A DNA stretch of 64,000 bases from Lantana camara (GCA_037501455.1 CM074865.1:3607001-3671000); one strand, 5' to 3'. Shown: positions 1 to 11,332, counted from the stretch's first letter. A program made the numbers and translations. The notes: a model not told the origin generated them from the sequence alone.

Positions 1-1388
1 ATGCAGCTAAGGATTGGTTTTATTACTTACCTTCAGGAACGGTCACTACTTGGGCTGAAATGTCGAGGCAATTTCTAGAGAGGTACTTTCCAGCTTCTCG
101 TGCAACTAACATCAGGCGAGAAATTTGTGGAGTTAAACAAAAAGATTCCGAGAGCCTCTACGAGTATTGGGAACGATACAAGAGGTTGCTAGCAAGTTGC
201 CCTCAACATGGAATTTCGGATCAATTAGTCATCCAATACTTTTATGAGGGCTTAACTCCGATGGAACGCCGAATGATGGATGCCGCAAGTGGTGGAGCTA
301 TCGTTAGCAAGACTCCCGCCGAAGCTAGAGAGCTTATTTCTACTATGGCTGCAAATTCTCAACAATTTGGAGCTCGAGAAGACATCCCTCGAAGGGTGAA
401 CGAGGTAACTCTTAGTCCTCTTAATAAAATTGAGTCTTTGCTAACAACCTTGGTGCAGAAAATGAATGTAGGTACTAATCCACCCTCGAGAGTATGTGGC
501 GTTTGCACTAGTCCCGAGCACCCTACCGATGCGTGCCCTACACTCCATGAGGAGACACCCGCGGATGTAAATGCAATGGATTTTCAGCAGAGAAAGTTCG
601 ACCCTTATTCGAACACTTACAACCCTGGATGGAAGTACCTCCCGCATTTAAGCTATGCCAATAATCAACCAAATAATCAGAATTTTCGTCCACCGCCTCC
701 ACTGCAGCCAAGACCACAACACCCTCAGGGTTCAGGTACGCCTCTTAGTGAAATTGTTTGTTTGTTGGCCACTAATTCCGAGAAATATCAACAGGATATG
801 ACGAACAGGATTCAAAAGATAGAGGACACTATCAAAACCATGGAGACTCATATGAGACAAATTACCTCTTCGGTGAGTAAATTGGAGACCCAAGGAAAAC
901 TCCCGTCGCAAACCCACGACCCTAGACACAATGTGAGTGCGGTTGTGCTGCGAAGCGGGAAGGAATTGCAGCCTCCAGTGGACAGGATTTCGAAAAGTGA
1001 TCAGATGCAAGCTTCTGATATAGAAACTGAAAAAGAAATTGAGAAGAAGCCTGCCAGTGATCACGGACAGACTTCCAGCCAGGCTGAAATCACTCAGAAG
1101 CCTAAACTGATAGTTCCACCACCATTCCCTCAGCGATTGGCTCAGAACAAGAAAGATAAAGAGGATAAGAGCATCTTGGCTCTTTTCGAAAAAGTTGAAG
1201 TAAACATTCCACTTCTCGAGGCCATCAAACAGGTTCCACGCTACGCCAAATTCCTTAAGGAATTATGCACCAATAAGCGTAAGTTGACAGGTAATGAGAA
1301 GGTGAGTGTTGGTGAAAATGTTTCAGCCGTCTTACAAAGGAAATTACCACCTAAGTGTCGCGATAGAGGTATGTTTTCTATCCCTTGA
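1..1388 (+). CDS. gag: Athila gag (partial, capsid-nucleocapsid part)
   Basis: This is the open frame from the window edge to a TGA at 1386-1388. It corresponds to about the last 460 residues of the 621-residue gag of the inverted copy at 20379-22244. It has the retrotransposon gag region (WAEMSRQFLERYFPA, then EYWERYKRLLASCP), a CCHC zinc knuckle (CGVC, then HPTDAC, near base 505) and a charged C-terminal tail. Gag packages element RNA into virus-like particles. The next ORF is in the same frame, so gag and pol are separated only by the TGA. The related element at the right end of the window has a cysteine codon there. It is open whether the TGA is a defect or a leaky gag stop. Gag identity is confident. 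Confidence 0.9.
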   Translation, partial: AAKDWFYYLPSGTVTTWAEMSRQFLERYFPASRATNIRREICGVKQKDSESLYEYWERYKRLLASCPQHGISDQLVIQYFYEGLTPMERRMMDAASGGAIVSKTPAEARELISTMAANSQQFGAREDIPRRVNEVTLSPLNKIESLLTTLVQKMNVGTNPPSRVCGVCTSPEHPTDACPTLHEETPADVNAMDFQQRKFDPYSNTYNPGWKYLPHLSYANNQPNNQNFRPPPPLQPRPQHPQGSGTPLSEIVCLLATNSEKYQQDMTNRIQKIEDTIKTMETHMRQITSSVSKLETQGKLPSQTHDPRHNVSAVVLRSGKELQPPVDRISKSDQMQASDIETEKEIEKKPASDHGQTSSQAEITQKPKLIVPPPFPQRLAQNKKDKEDKSILALFEKVEVNIPLLEAIKQVPRYAKFLKELCTNKRKLTGNEKVSVGENVSAVLQRKLPPKCRDRGMFSIP

Positions 1389-4300
1389 AAAATTGGTAAT
1401 ATTGGTATTGGTAAGGCTATGTGTGATTTGGGAGCTTCTATTAATGTGATGCCTATGTCCATTTACACTTCTTTGGGTCTTGGTCCATTAGCTCATACCG
1501 GGGTTATTATCCAATTAGCCGATCGTTCGCTTGTTTATCCCGAGGGTGTCTTAGAAGATGTTTTGGTACAAGTGAATGAATTAATTTTCCCCACCGATTT
1601 CTTTGTTCTTGATATGGAAAAGGATAGTTCTACTAAGTCTTCGGACATTCTATTGGGTAGACCTTTCCTTAGCACGGCTAAAGCGAAAATAGACGTTCAT
1701 AGTGGTTCTTTGACTTTGGAGTTTGATGGTAAAATGGTCAAGTTTAATATGTATGATGCTATGAAACATGTTGATGATGTGTCTTGTGTCTACAATGTTG
1801 ATATCATAGATAACTTGACTAATAAAGTGTTTGCCTTGAACCATGATGATGAATTGGACTATGTCTTGTGCCATAGCTTGTCCGTTGATAAAATAAAGAA
1901 ATTTGATGATAAATTCAGACTTTCTGAAGATATGCTTGAGATAATTTATGCTATGGAAGTTCTCCAAGTTACAAGTTCAAAATTTGTACCTTTTGAGCTT
2001 AATCGGTCTGAATCTAAACTTTTACCTTCTGTTTTGCAGGCCCCTAAGCTGGAACTTAAGACACTGCCGCAACACTTGAAATATGCCTATCTGGGAGACA
2101 AAGAGACACTGCCAGTGATCATAGCCAGTACGCTCAACAGACTGGAAGAGGAGAAATTGATCAGAGTTCTTCGGGAATATAAACAGGCTATTGGATGGAC
2201 CATTTCTGACATCAAAGGACTCAGTCCTTCCACGTGCATGCATAAAATCATTTTGGAAGAAGGTACCAAACCACGCCGCGAAGCACAACGAAGACTCAAC
2301 CCACCAATGATGGAGGTAGTGAAAAAGGAGATCATCAAACTCCTTGATGCAGGTATGATCTATCCGATATCCGATAGCGAGTGGGTAAGTCCCGTTCAAG
2401 TTGTGCCCAAGAAAACGGGAATTACGGTTGTTGAAAACAAGGATGGTGAGTTAGTTCCTACTAGAGTTCAAAATGGTTGGAGGGTGTGTATGGATTATAG
2501 AAGTCTTAATTCTCTTACTAAGAAAGACCATTTTCCCCTCCCCTTTATTCATCAAATGCTCGAACGATTAGCTGGGAAAACTCACTATTGTTGTCTTGAT
2601 GGTTATTCAGGGTTTTATCAGATTCCGGTGGCACCCGAAGACCAAGGAAAGACAACTTTCACATGCGCATTTGGGACCTTTGCATTTAGGCGAATGCCCT
2701 TTGGACTTTGCAACACGCCGGCCACCTTTCAAAGGTGCATGGTAAGTATATTTTCTGAATATGTTGAGCAAATTATTGAGGTATTCATGGACGATTTTAC
2801 GGTTTATGGAAACTCTTTTGATGAATGCCTCAATAATCTTGCTACAGTATTAAAACGTTGCATTGAAACGAATTTGGTCTTGAATTATGAAAAGTGTCAC
2901 TTCATGGTTGATAAAGGTTTAATTTTGGGACATATTGTTTCTGCACATGGTATTGAAGTTGACAAATCTAAAGTTGATGTCATTAAGTCCTTGCCTTACC
3001 CCGCGAGTGTGCGGGAAGTATGTTCCTTTCTTGGACATGCAGGTTTTTATAGGCGATTTATTAAGGACTTCTCAAAGATCACCAAACCATTGTGCAAGTT
3101 GCTCCAAAAAGATGTGAAGTTTGAGATTGATGATGAATGTAAAGCTTCTTTTGACTTGTTGAAAGAAAAATTGATATCGGCCCCGATCATTCAACCACCG
3201 AATTGGGAGTACCCGTTCGAAATCATGTGTGATGCAAGCGATTATGCCGTAGGGGCTGTACTTGGACAAAAGATCAACAAGAACTCTCACGTGATCTTCT
3301 ACGCCTCGAAGTTGCTAGACAATGCCCAAAGCAACTACACTACTACTGAAAAGGAGCTATTATCAATTGTTTATGCTTTAGATAAATTCCGCCCCTATTT
3401 GCTTGGTACTAAAGTTGTTGTGTATTCTGATCATGCAGCTCTACGGTATCTTCTCACCAAAAAGGACGCGAAACCAAGGCTCATTCGATGGATTCTACTC
3501 TTACAAGAGTTCGACTTGGAGATAAGAGACAAGAAGGGATGCGAGAATCTGGTAGCTGATCATCTCAGCCGAATTCCAGTCCTTAAGCCAGATTCTCTGC
3601 CCATCAATGATGAATTTCCAGATGAACAACTTTTTGCTGCTCAAGAATCCTACCCGAGGTCACAGACAGGTTTCCTGACTCCCTGGTATGCTGATATTGT
3701 TAATTTTTTAGCTACTGGTGCTTTTCCTGATCATTTGTCTAGGTCTGAGAAAGATAAAATCAAGTCTGATTCTAAATACTATATTTGGGATGACCCTTAC
3801 TTGTGGAAAATAGGCACCGATCAGATTATTAGGCGTTGTGTAGCTGAGAATGAAATCAAATCCATACTAGAGTTTTGTCATGCTTATGATGGTCACTTCG
3901 GTCCTAAACGAACAGCTCATAAAGTGTTAGAAAGTGGATTTTTCTGGCCTAAACTTTTTAAGGATGCATACTTGTATTGTAAAAGTTGTGTTACTTGTCA
4001 AAAGACAGGAAATATAGGTCCTAGAAACCAAATGCCTCTTAATCCTATACTTATTTGTGAAATTTTTGATGTATGGGGTATGGATTTTATGGGTCCTTTT
4101 CCTTCGTCTTATGGTAATTTATACATCATTCTTGCCGTTGATTATGTGTCGAAGTGGGTGGAAGCGAAAGCCACCCGAACTAATGATTCTAAAGTTGTTG
4201 TGGATTTTGTTAGGTCTCACATTTTTGTCAGGTTTGGAATTTCTCGAGCCATAATCAGCGATAGGGGTACCCATTTTTGCAACCGTACGGTCGAGGCGCT

Positions 4301-4974
4301 TTTCAAGAAGTATCATGTGACCCATCGTACGTCCACGGCCTATCATCCACAAACAAATGGCCTCGCCGAAGTCTCGAATAGGGAGATCAAGTCTATTTTG
4401 GAGAAAACGGTTAGTCCTAACCGTAAAGATTGGAGTTTGAGACTCGATGATGCACTTTGGGCCTATAGGATGGCGTACAAGACTCCGATCGGTATGTCAC
4501 CTTATAGAATGGTCTTTGGGAAAGCTTGCCACCTCCCGGTTGAGCTAGAGCATCGAGCTTATTGGGCGATCAAGAAGTGTAACTTTGGCTTAGAGGAGGC
4601 CGGGACGCACCGAAAGCTTCAACTGCAAGAGTTAGAGGAGATTAGAAATGATGCCTATGAAAATTCCAAAATCTACAACTCCAAGACTAAGGCATTTCAT
4701 GATGGGATGTTGTCTAGGAAGAATTTCGAGGTCGGACAAAAGGTGTTGCCCTATCAATCCAAATTGAGACTTTTTTCCGGGTAAATTGCGATCCAGATGG
4801 TCTGGTCCGTATGTTGTGCTTAAAGTCTTTCCACATGGAGCTGTGGAAATTGGGGAAATTGATACGGATAAGACTTTCAAAGTGAACGGGCATAGACTTA
4901 AGCCGTTTTACGAAGGATTCGAGCCACACACGGTTGAAAAGATGAATCTAGAGGATCCTCCTCTTGGGGTTTGA
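1389..4974 (+). pseudogene. pol: Athila pol: protease, RT, RNase H, integrase (frameshifted near its end)
   Basis: Open from 1389 to a stop at 4782-4784, then continuing in another frame at 4786-4974. Domains in order: aspartic protease (DLGAS near 1425, LLGRPF near 1660), RT (CMDYRSLN near 2490, YQIPVAPED near 2615, FMDD near 2788), RNase H ([13 protein letters not shown] near 3230, [19 protein letters not shown] near 3345), and integrase with HHCC zinc finger (H..H near 3880-3910, C..C near 3985-4000) and D, D, E residues (WGMDF near 4078, SDRGTHF near 4258, NGLAEV near 4360). The catalytic residues all look present. The reading frame breaks at a run of six T (4771-4776). The tail beyond it is recognisable in the next frame and matches the tail of the Athila-3 fusion ORF, so a one-base insertion is likely. 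Upstream, a TGA separates it from gag in the same frame. Confidence 0.9.
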
Positions 4975-5483
4975 GTGTGAATCACGAACTCGTCGAGTCC
5001 ACGACGTTAAACAAGGGCGCTGTATGGGAGGCAACCCATATTTCTTTTTCCTTGCTTTCCTTTCCTTTGTTTTTCGTTTTCTTTCTTTGCTCGTTTCCCT
5101 TGCCCGTTGTAATTTCATCTATTTGCGTGTTTTCAGGTGAATGGGAAGCTGGATTATTTGGATAAGTGTGTGGGAGTGTTCCAGGTTGATAAATTTTCGG
5201 ATTTGGTGATGCAAAAGACCGATAAATTTGGTTTAAAGCTACTGTGAGGATACCTGTCTGAGGTCACGGGCAGGGTTCTGGACCCAATTTTACAACAAAA
5301 GGAACCCCAACCCATAAACTAACCCTGACCCGCGACCCGCTCCGCTCACCAAACCGACCCGCCCCATCTCCTCACCCTAACACCCACTTTAGCAGCTTTC
5401 TTCCCCAAATTCCCCTAATTCACTCACTACAAGCTCCATATCCAAATTCCCCCAAATTGCAAAACCCTAGACTCCGTCCGGCC
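4975..5483 (+). other. Athila spacer between pol and the extra ORF
   Basis: There is no gene here. The sequence starts with a block also present in Athila-3 (GGGAGGCAACCCAT near 5028, reverse complement near 61447). A pyrimidine-rich stretch at 5040-5110 is followed by GTGTTTTCAG near 5127-5136, which looks like a 3' splice site. This could serve a spliced RNA for the downstream ORF. That use is inference; no matching donor was identified. Confidence 0.5.
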
Positions 5484-7251
5484 ATGGGGAACGGGATGAT
5501 CCACCGTCCCGGAAAACCACCGCTCCAACTCGGCGGCGGCACAACCCCACTGCCTCCACCACCAGTCCCTTCACGCCGTAGATCCGCACGGCTCCGCCCT
5601 CACAGCTCTCCGCCCTCACAGCTCTCCGCCCGCCGCCGCTTCCCCTCCACCTGTCACGGCGGCGGATGTCACTTCTCCGCCACCCACCTCCGTTCCGAGC
5701 GCCGGCGATCTGAGCCAAGGCATCACGTCGCCGCCCTCCTCCACTGACCGAATAACCAGCTCTCCTTCCCTCTCCAGCGAACAGCGGCAGCCCCTCTCCG
5801 GTTCCGCCGCCATCACCTCCATTCCTCCACCCCCGACGGTTGCTGCTGGTCTTTCGCGGAAGAGACGCGCCGCCCGCGCACCCCCTGCACAGAAGCGCCG
5901 CCGTGCTTCCACCACCGTCTCTGATGCCGCACCACCAGCGTCGCCGCGTCGCGCCTCCGCACGCCTCCGCCGCATGCCCACATCACCACAGGCCACATCC
6001 TCAACCCCTGTTCTAGCCCCGGCATCCCATTCTGACAATGTTTCTCGCACGACTTCGCATGGGGGTTCTTCTCCGAGCTCTAATCCTAGTTCCGCAGCCC
6101 CTGTTGATGGCGATGAGTCTCTCTCAGGCCGTGATTCCATCAACGGTGAGCCCCCACGGCAGCCTTTCGATCCCGCCTTGGATCCGACCCTACACATTCG
6201 TCACAGGGGCAGTGATGTTCACATTGTTCCAGCGCTGACCTTTCTGAAGGAAATTGGTCACCTCAATTTTGAGAGTGAAGCTCATCAAGCTCGTCTTCGC
6301 CGCCTCCCAAAACGAAAGGTAATTCGAGGTAAACTGCTCCATACTCCAACCTTGGAAACCTTGAATATTCATGACAGAGTTATGGAATTGATTGATGGAA
6401 TTGGTTGGCGTTCTTTCTTTATGCTAGATTGTCCGATTATCTATGCGTTGGTCTATGAGTTTTTCTGCACTTTCCAGTTTGATAAGCATGCCAATTTGGA
6501 TGTTAATTCTCCTGTGCTTTCTTATCGTTTGCTTGGGCAAAATTTTGAGGCTTCAATCACTGATATTAATACAGCTTTAGGTGTTGATAGGACTGATCCC
6601 ACTTCAGTGCTAAGTGTTTGTGGATACCCTCCTGATTTTAATGTGAAAACAGCCTGGACTTTGTTAACAGGACGCCCTGGGCATGATTATTCTGATTCTA
6701 GTTGTGATAGGCACCTTATTGACCCGGCTTTGCGTTATTTGCATAGATTTATTGCTTACTCATTTTCCGGTAGAACAAAAGGTGCGCCCACAGTTACACA
6801 AACTGAATTATTTTTCTTGTGGGCTATGGTGACTAACACTAAAGTGAACTTGGGATATTGGGTTGTTACTGCTTTCAATTATGCACTTGCATCCTCTCGT
6901 TCGCTTATTATGGGGCATGTTATTACTCGTCTTGCTGCTTTTCACAATTTGATTGACACCACAGCCTTAGGGAATCACGTTGCCCGACCTTTGGACTATC
7001 TTGACTTGTTATCGCTTGATTTGATGATGTTGTTAGTCCGTGTAGATGGTGTTGTCTCTATGACCCCTGCAGGTGTTAAAGCTCCGGTTCGTGTATTTCA
7101 CACGGATGCTCGTCGGCGCCGTGCGCCTGCTGTTGTCTCACCTCCGACCACCGAAGAGCGCATTGCGCGTTTGGAAGAACGCATTCCTGTTATTGAGGAG
7201 CAGCTTAGTACTCTCCTTACTCTCGTTCGAGAGCTCCATCAACGCCGCTGA
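5484..7251 (+). pseudogene. Extra Athila ORF after pol (plant retrotransposon protein, function unknown), frame broken by a 16-bp duplication
   Basis: The clean part is a 425-residue ORF from ATG 5974 to the stop at 7249-7251. The frame stays open upstream to about 5500 without an ATG. An ATG at 5484 in another frame is joined to it by a 16-bp tandem duplication at 5597-5628, which shifts the frame. The first 160 residues or so are rich in Pro, Ser, Ala and Arg. The middle is a globular region (GWRSFFMLDCPIIYALVYEFFCTF is the most recognisable stretch, near 6400) of the type annotated in plant Ty3 elements as ATHILA ORF or putative plant transposon protein. The last 35 residues form a short coiled coil (ERIARLEERIPVIEEQLSTL). 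I see no signal peptide or clear membrane helix, so calling it an envelope is not supported. Athila-3 retains only its ends. Confidence 0.75.
5597..5628 (+). repeat. 16-bp tandem duplication inside the extra Athila ORF
   Basis: CCCTCACAGCTCTCCG occurs twice back to back (5597-5612 and 5613-5628). Sixteen is not a multiple of three, so the duplication moves the upstream ATG frame out of register with the long downstream frame. Confidence 0.9.
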
Positions 7252-7311
7252 GCGGCGTATCACACCCCCCGGGTTCAGGGAAGTCCTCGGTTTTTCATTT
7301 CTGCTTTCCTT

Positions 7312-7346
7312 CATGTTGAGGACAACATGCTTTCAGTGTGGGGGGG
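7312..7346 (+). promoter_or_regulatory. Internal stem-loop plus second polypurine-like tract (Athila-1)
   Basis: A hairpin CATGTTG-AGGA-CAACATG (7312-7329) is followed after five bases by AGTGTGGGGGGG (7335-7346). The same hairpin and tract occur in Athila-3 (60663-60695, minus strand). It resembles the true 3' PPT module at 18726-18761, so it may act as a second plus-strand primer site. That role is inference. Confidence 0.6.
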
Positions 7347-7593
7347 TATTAAGGCTGGATGGCAGTCAGTTTTTGGGTATTTTGCACACGGCTAGGGGCT
7401 GATAATTTTGAACTTTGATATGCTATCTGTTTTGGTGATATTTGGTTGGGACTTTTTGCTGCTATTGTTGTCCTTGTCTTTTTGGGTAATTTTTGGGGAA
7501 AGTTAGGTGCATGAATAGGGCTGTCAGTTTAGAGTTTATATGCTGTTGATGCTACCGCAAATTTTGAGCATTCTCATGATAACATAGAATTGT
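7347..7593 (+). other. Athila-1 3' noncoding region, left part
   Basis: Noncoding DNA between the internal purine tract and the copia insertion point. No ORF or structured element was recognised. It resumes at 17747 on the other side of the copia element. Confidence 0.6.
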
Positions 7594-7598
7594 TTACT
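7594..7598. repeat. Target site duplication of the copia element, left copy (TTACT)
   Basis: TTACT directly precedes the 5' LTR and directly follows the 3' LTR (17742-17746). A 5-bp duplication is normal for LTR element integration. Confidence 0.95.
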
Positions 7599-8746
7599 TG
7601 TTAGGAATAGTGCCCTAGAAAGCCGATTGTATATCCGCTTTGTGCTTTTCCTTATTGTAATCACAGACAATCTTTGAATAAAATAACGAATTGAGGCAAC
7701 ACTTCTTTATATGCTCTTGTTTGGTATGCGTTTACTTTAGCTGTGCATGTATGAGAACTCCCCTAATCCTGATGACTTTAGGACTCTACCATTTAGGTGA
7801 AATGGTTCATGAAACGAGCCCTACATCACATAAGTCATGATTAGTAAAATACTCCAAGCCGATGAGTCCTACAGACAGTGGGAGTGTCAAACTGACTCCT
7901 CTAAGGCTTGCTTATGGGATCACGCCCTTAAGAAGGACCACCTTGTTTCATGGAGGTGTAAAGTGTATAGTTGATACGTGCGTGATACATGAGGGTGCTT
8001 ACTTTAATAAGTAAGTTCACTGAGGTGCCCCGTGTGAGAACATTCCTAAATGGGAAAGGAAGTTTCTATTTCAGGAAATGGAAACTTCCAGATTAGGAAA
8101 TATCTCACGAGTCATTGATGTGATTAATTGATCCTTAGACTTGAGGTTCCATGTTACTTTATGAGTTAACTCTGTAGTCTTAGGTATAAGCTTTAAAGGG
8201 TGTCGCCTTAGACAACTGATTCAAGGCTTATGCTGGGGCTGCACAAGTGATTCATGAAAGTGAATGAGAATCAAGAAAGGACCTACACTTGCATTTGCAA
8301 GGTGATCTCTTATTGTGTAAGTCATTCATATGCCATATGGAGTCCTTGGCCAAGGCAGTAGATCAAGACATCAAGAAAAGGGTTTCTTGGATTGAGATCA
8401 AATGGATATGAAATGCACTTAGCTTTAAGACCGGATTATTAGGGTTCTGATTATTCCCTTGCCCTAGATCTTGGTTGAGAGATAGTAAGTAGGAGGATTG
8501 TATCTCACATGAATCAATGACTTAAAGGTTCTGTCGAATCCGAACATTCCAATTCAGCTAGGGGTTAAACACCTGTTGCTAGACTATGGTCGTTTAATCT
8601 GTGGACTGATTAATTAATTAGTGAATTAATTAATTAGGGTCACTGCTAATTGAATTGAGAACCTAGAGGGTCACACACAACAACTTGGTTACATGAGTTG
8701 AGGCTTGAAAATGATTAAACGAGTTAATCGGACCAAGAGGGTTCCA

Positions 8747-8814
8747 CACGTGTGAATTCACACGTGTGGCTCGCGTGAGTGACACGTGTCACTGTGACAC
8801 GTGTCACACACGTG
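8747..8814 (+). promoter_or_regulatory. Cluster of five CACGTG (G-box) motifs in the copia LTR
   Basis: CACGTG occurs at 8747, 8761, 8783, 8798 and 8809, each inside a longer palindrome such as CACACGTGTG or GACACGTGTC. The 3' LTR has the same set at 16945, 16959, 16981, 16996 and 17007. In plants CACGTG is bound by bZIP (including ABA-response) and bHLH factors. It lies about 340 bp upstream of the TATA box, a position that suits an enhancer. Confidence 0.75.
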
Positions 8815-9149
8815 TGATAATATATATATGTGTTAAATAATTAATTAGTTAATTATTTAATAGACTTTGGTTTAATTTTGAATTAAAAGGAAAGTCTAAT
8901 TTTGGAGAAAATGATCTAGTTAATTAATTACGAATTAATTAATTAGATAAAAATAAGTTATTTATTTTATAATAAATAAAGTATAAAATTATCCAAAAAT
9001 AGTTTGGATATTTTTGAGCTCTCTTAAAAGTTGACTAGAAATAGAATTCAAAGTCAAAGTTGGAAAATACTTGATGATCAAGTAATAGGAGAGAGAGGAA
9101 CCAAATCCTAGTCCAATATGGACTAGTTTCGGCCGTCCCTCCCCTTTCC

Positions 9150-9176
9150 TATATATAGGGGAGCTCATGCTCCCCT
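9150..9176 (+). promoter_or_regulatory. Copia LTR TATA box and adjoining stem-loop
   Basis: TATATATA at 9150-9157 is followed at once by AGGGGAGC-TCAT-GCTCCCCT (9157-9176), a perfect 8-bp stem. The stem lies at or just before the expected start of the transcript. The same sequence is in the 3' LTR near 17348-17374. Confidence 0.65.
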
Positions 9177-9545
9177 TTAGAGCTAATTGACAATTCTTGG
9201 TTCATGTGTTGAACACCTTCCTTTCTCCAAGATTATATTAAACCCTAGGTTAAGCCTAAACACTAACTAGAGAACTAGCATCCTTACTAGTTAGATTGTG
9301 ATCAAGTTGGTGGACTTTCTCTAGAGACTTCAAGTTAGAAGTTTGAAGATTCGAGCTTTACCAAGGAGAGGGGATCAAGCCGCGAGAAGAGCGTTCTTGG
9401 GTGGCTTGAAACGCTTCAAGAAAGAACAAAAGAAAAGTAAGTTTTCTATCCCTACGAATTTGGTTACACGATTGCGAGTTCAAGGTCCTTTTGTTGGAAA
9501 ATTTTTTTAAATTCCGCTGCTTTCTGATTCGTGTTTTCCAACAAG

Positions 9546-9558
9546 TGGTATCAGAGCC
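9546..9558 (+). promoter_or_regulatory. Copia primer binding site (initiator tRNA-Met)
   Basis: TGGTATCAGAGCC starts two bases after the 5' LTR. This is the usual plant copia PBS, matching the 3' end of initiator tRNA-Met. Confidence 0.95.
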
Positions 9559-9819
9559 ACCTCGTTAATCGTGTTTCTAATTCGTCTCAATTATACTGAA
9601 TTTGGTAGAAATTCTTAGGCTTGATGCGATTGAGTATTTGTAATTGTTTTAGAAAGCCTGAATTACGAAACTGTATTTTTTTTTCTTGAAAGTTTCTGAA
9701 AATTGGTTTTTATAAAATTTGATTTTGAAAAACAATTTTAGATTTGAAACTGTATAAACTGTTTTTTTGGATTTCTTGGATTGGTTTTGCTTTTGAACGA
9801 AAACACGAAACGAAAGCCC

Positions 9820-10200
9820 GGATCGCGATGAACACGCGAAACCCCGCGCGCGAAGGTGTCGCGCGCGCGGGCTCCGCGCGCACCGCCCGCCTGTCCTAGG
9901 CGCGCGCAGGCATCACCGCCCAGGCCTGGCCGGGACAGACCGGCCAGCCACCCAGCTCCTCCCGCACGCCTGTGCGGGAGCGTTCCGGGCGCGCCTAGGC
10001 GCGCCGGCCCAGGGCGGCCGAGACTGGCCGCCCACCCCGCCCGCAAGCTTGCGGGAGAGCCGCGCCCAGCAGCGCGCAGCTTGCGCGCGCAGCGCGCGCA
10101 CTCGCGCGGCCTTGGCCGCGCGCTGTGCGGGCCTGTCGCGCGCACGCGCGCGCGCGCCGCGTGCGTGCGGTCTTCTCCGCGTACGGGTCCCGTTTTCGCG
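9820..10200 (+). other. GC-rich hairpin chain in the copia leader
   Basis: An island of mostly G and C within an AT-rich element. Perfect or near-perfect stems: CTGGCCGG/CCGGCCAG (9926-9947), a 9-bp stem at 9959-9980, an 18-base palindrome GGCGCGCCTAGGCGCGCC (9988-10005), CCCGCAAGCTTGCGGG (10040-10055), and a 9-bp stem with a TT loop at 10103-10122. Open frames on both strands here are by-products of the low stop content of GC-rich DNA. Confidence 0.8.
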
Positions 10201-11332
10201 ATCCGGCCTTTTCGTGTTTCGTGCAATCCAGTCCCAATTTTATTTTAATTTTAAAATTCTATTTTTTGAATATTTATTTTAATTTTGAATAAAACTTAAA
10301 ATTGGGATTTTTTGAGAAATTGAAACGGTTTATATTTTGGGAAAGTACATCTTGATAAAATTATTAATTTTCAGAAATTAATTGGAATTTTATTTGTTTT
10401 GGTAATTTGGGATTTGTTGAAAACTTTTATAAATAAGACTCGCATCAAGTCGTGTTTTAAGCTATTAGAGCTTAAAGCGAGAATTTTAATTTATTGGTTA
10501 AATTTAAATTCTTGCAAAAGCATGTTAGGTGATCATGGGTTTAGATCTTTGTATGGTTTTAATTTATGCACATGAATGGTTTAAATTGGGGTTGGAGCCC
10601 TATAGTTGCGTTTTTTCAATTGAGGTTGGAGCCTCACTTATGTGCGTACTGTTATGTGATTTATTATGTGGCTTTCCATATTACTGTTTTTGAGGCCGGG
10701 GTATGCCCCGTGTAATTGTCTAAGGCCAATATGAAGATTGAGCCTTATTACTTTATGTCTTTTTCCTTTTATTGTAATTTGAGAGTAGAGATAGGTGGTG
10801 AGGTTTTATTTTCATTTTGGAGACAATGCACCCATGGAGTAAGATGAACCACATTCAAGTAACAAGGAGGCCATAAGTGAAGACCCCTCAAAATGTTAGG
10901 GAGGGGAATCTCAATTGTTAAATGTAATAGAGATAGGGCTCGTATTTTGTTACTGCTTTCCCTTATGTGATTTGAACTGATTATGTGGCATGTATGTTAG
11001 AACTTGTGATTGTGGAGTGGCTCCCACATATCACGCATAAGATAGGTAGAACCCATGATCATTACATGTTAGTATCATGCTAGGACATGTTATCTGTTTA
11101 TGTGCTTGTTTGAAATGCATTTAAGTGTACTTGCATTAATCAAGACTAATAAAATTGGATAACATATATGTTGGTGAGGTCGAACCGGACAACTCTCCGG
11201 TTGATTCGAAAATTCCCATTAAATATTAAGCTAATTTCGAACAAATAGGTGTTTAATTCGAGATGCAAGTTTTGAATTAAATTCCTAGCATTCCATCAAT
11301 AGGTTTTAAGTTTAGTAGGTAAAGCTAGTTAT

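Larger units (their letters stand above)
7599..9543 (+). repeat. Copia 5' LTR
   Basis: Starts TGTTAGGAATAG, ends TTTTCCAACA. It contains a G-box cluster (8747-8814), AT-rich palindromes of TTAATTAA type around 8605-8640 and 8915-8945, a TATA box (9150-9157) and a hairpin just after it (9157-9176). U3 thus ends near 9180 if transcription starts about 25-30 bases after the TATA box. Confidence 0.95.

Noticed and set aside
5974..7251. Extra Athila ORF as a retroviral-type envelope
   Set aside because: No signal peptide, no convincing membrane anchor and no cleavage motif. The domain resembles plant transposon proteins of unknown function.
9738..10282. Overlapping ORFs of 60-160 codons on both strands
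   Set aside because: They lie in the GC-rich hairpin block of the copia leader, where stop codons are rare on either strand. Compositions are Arg/Ala/Pro only and no domain is visible.
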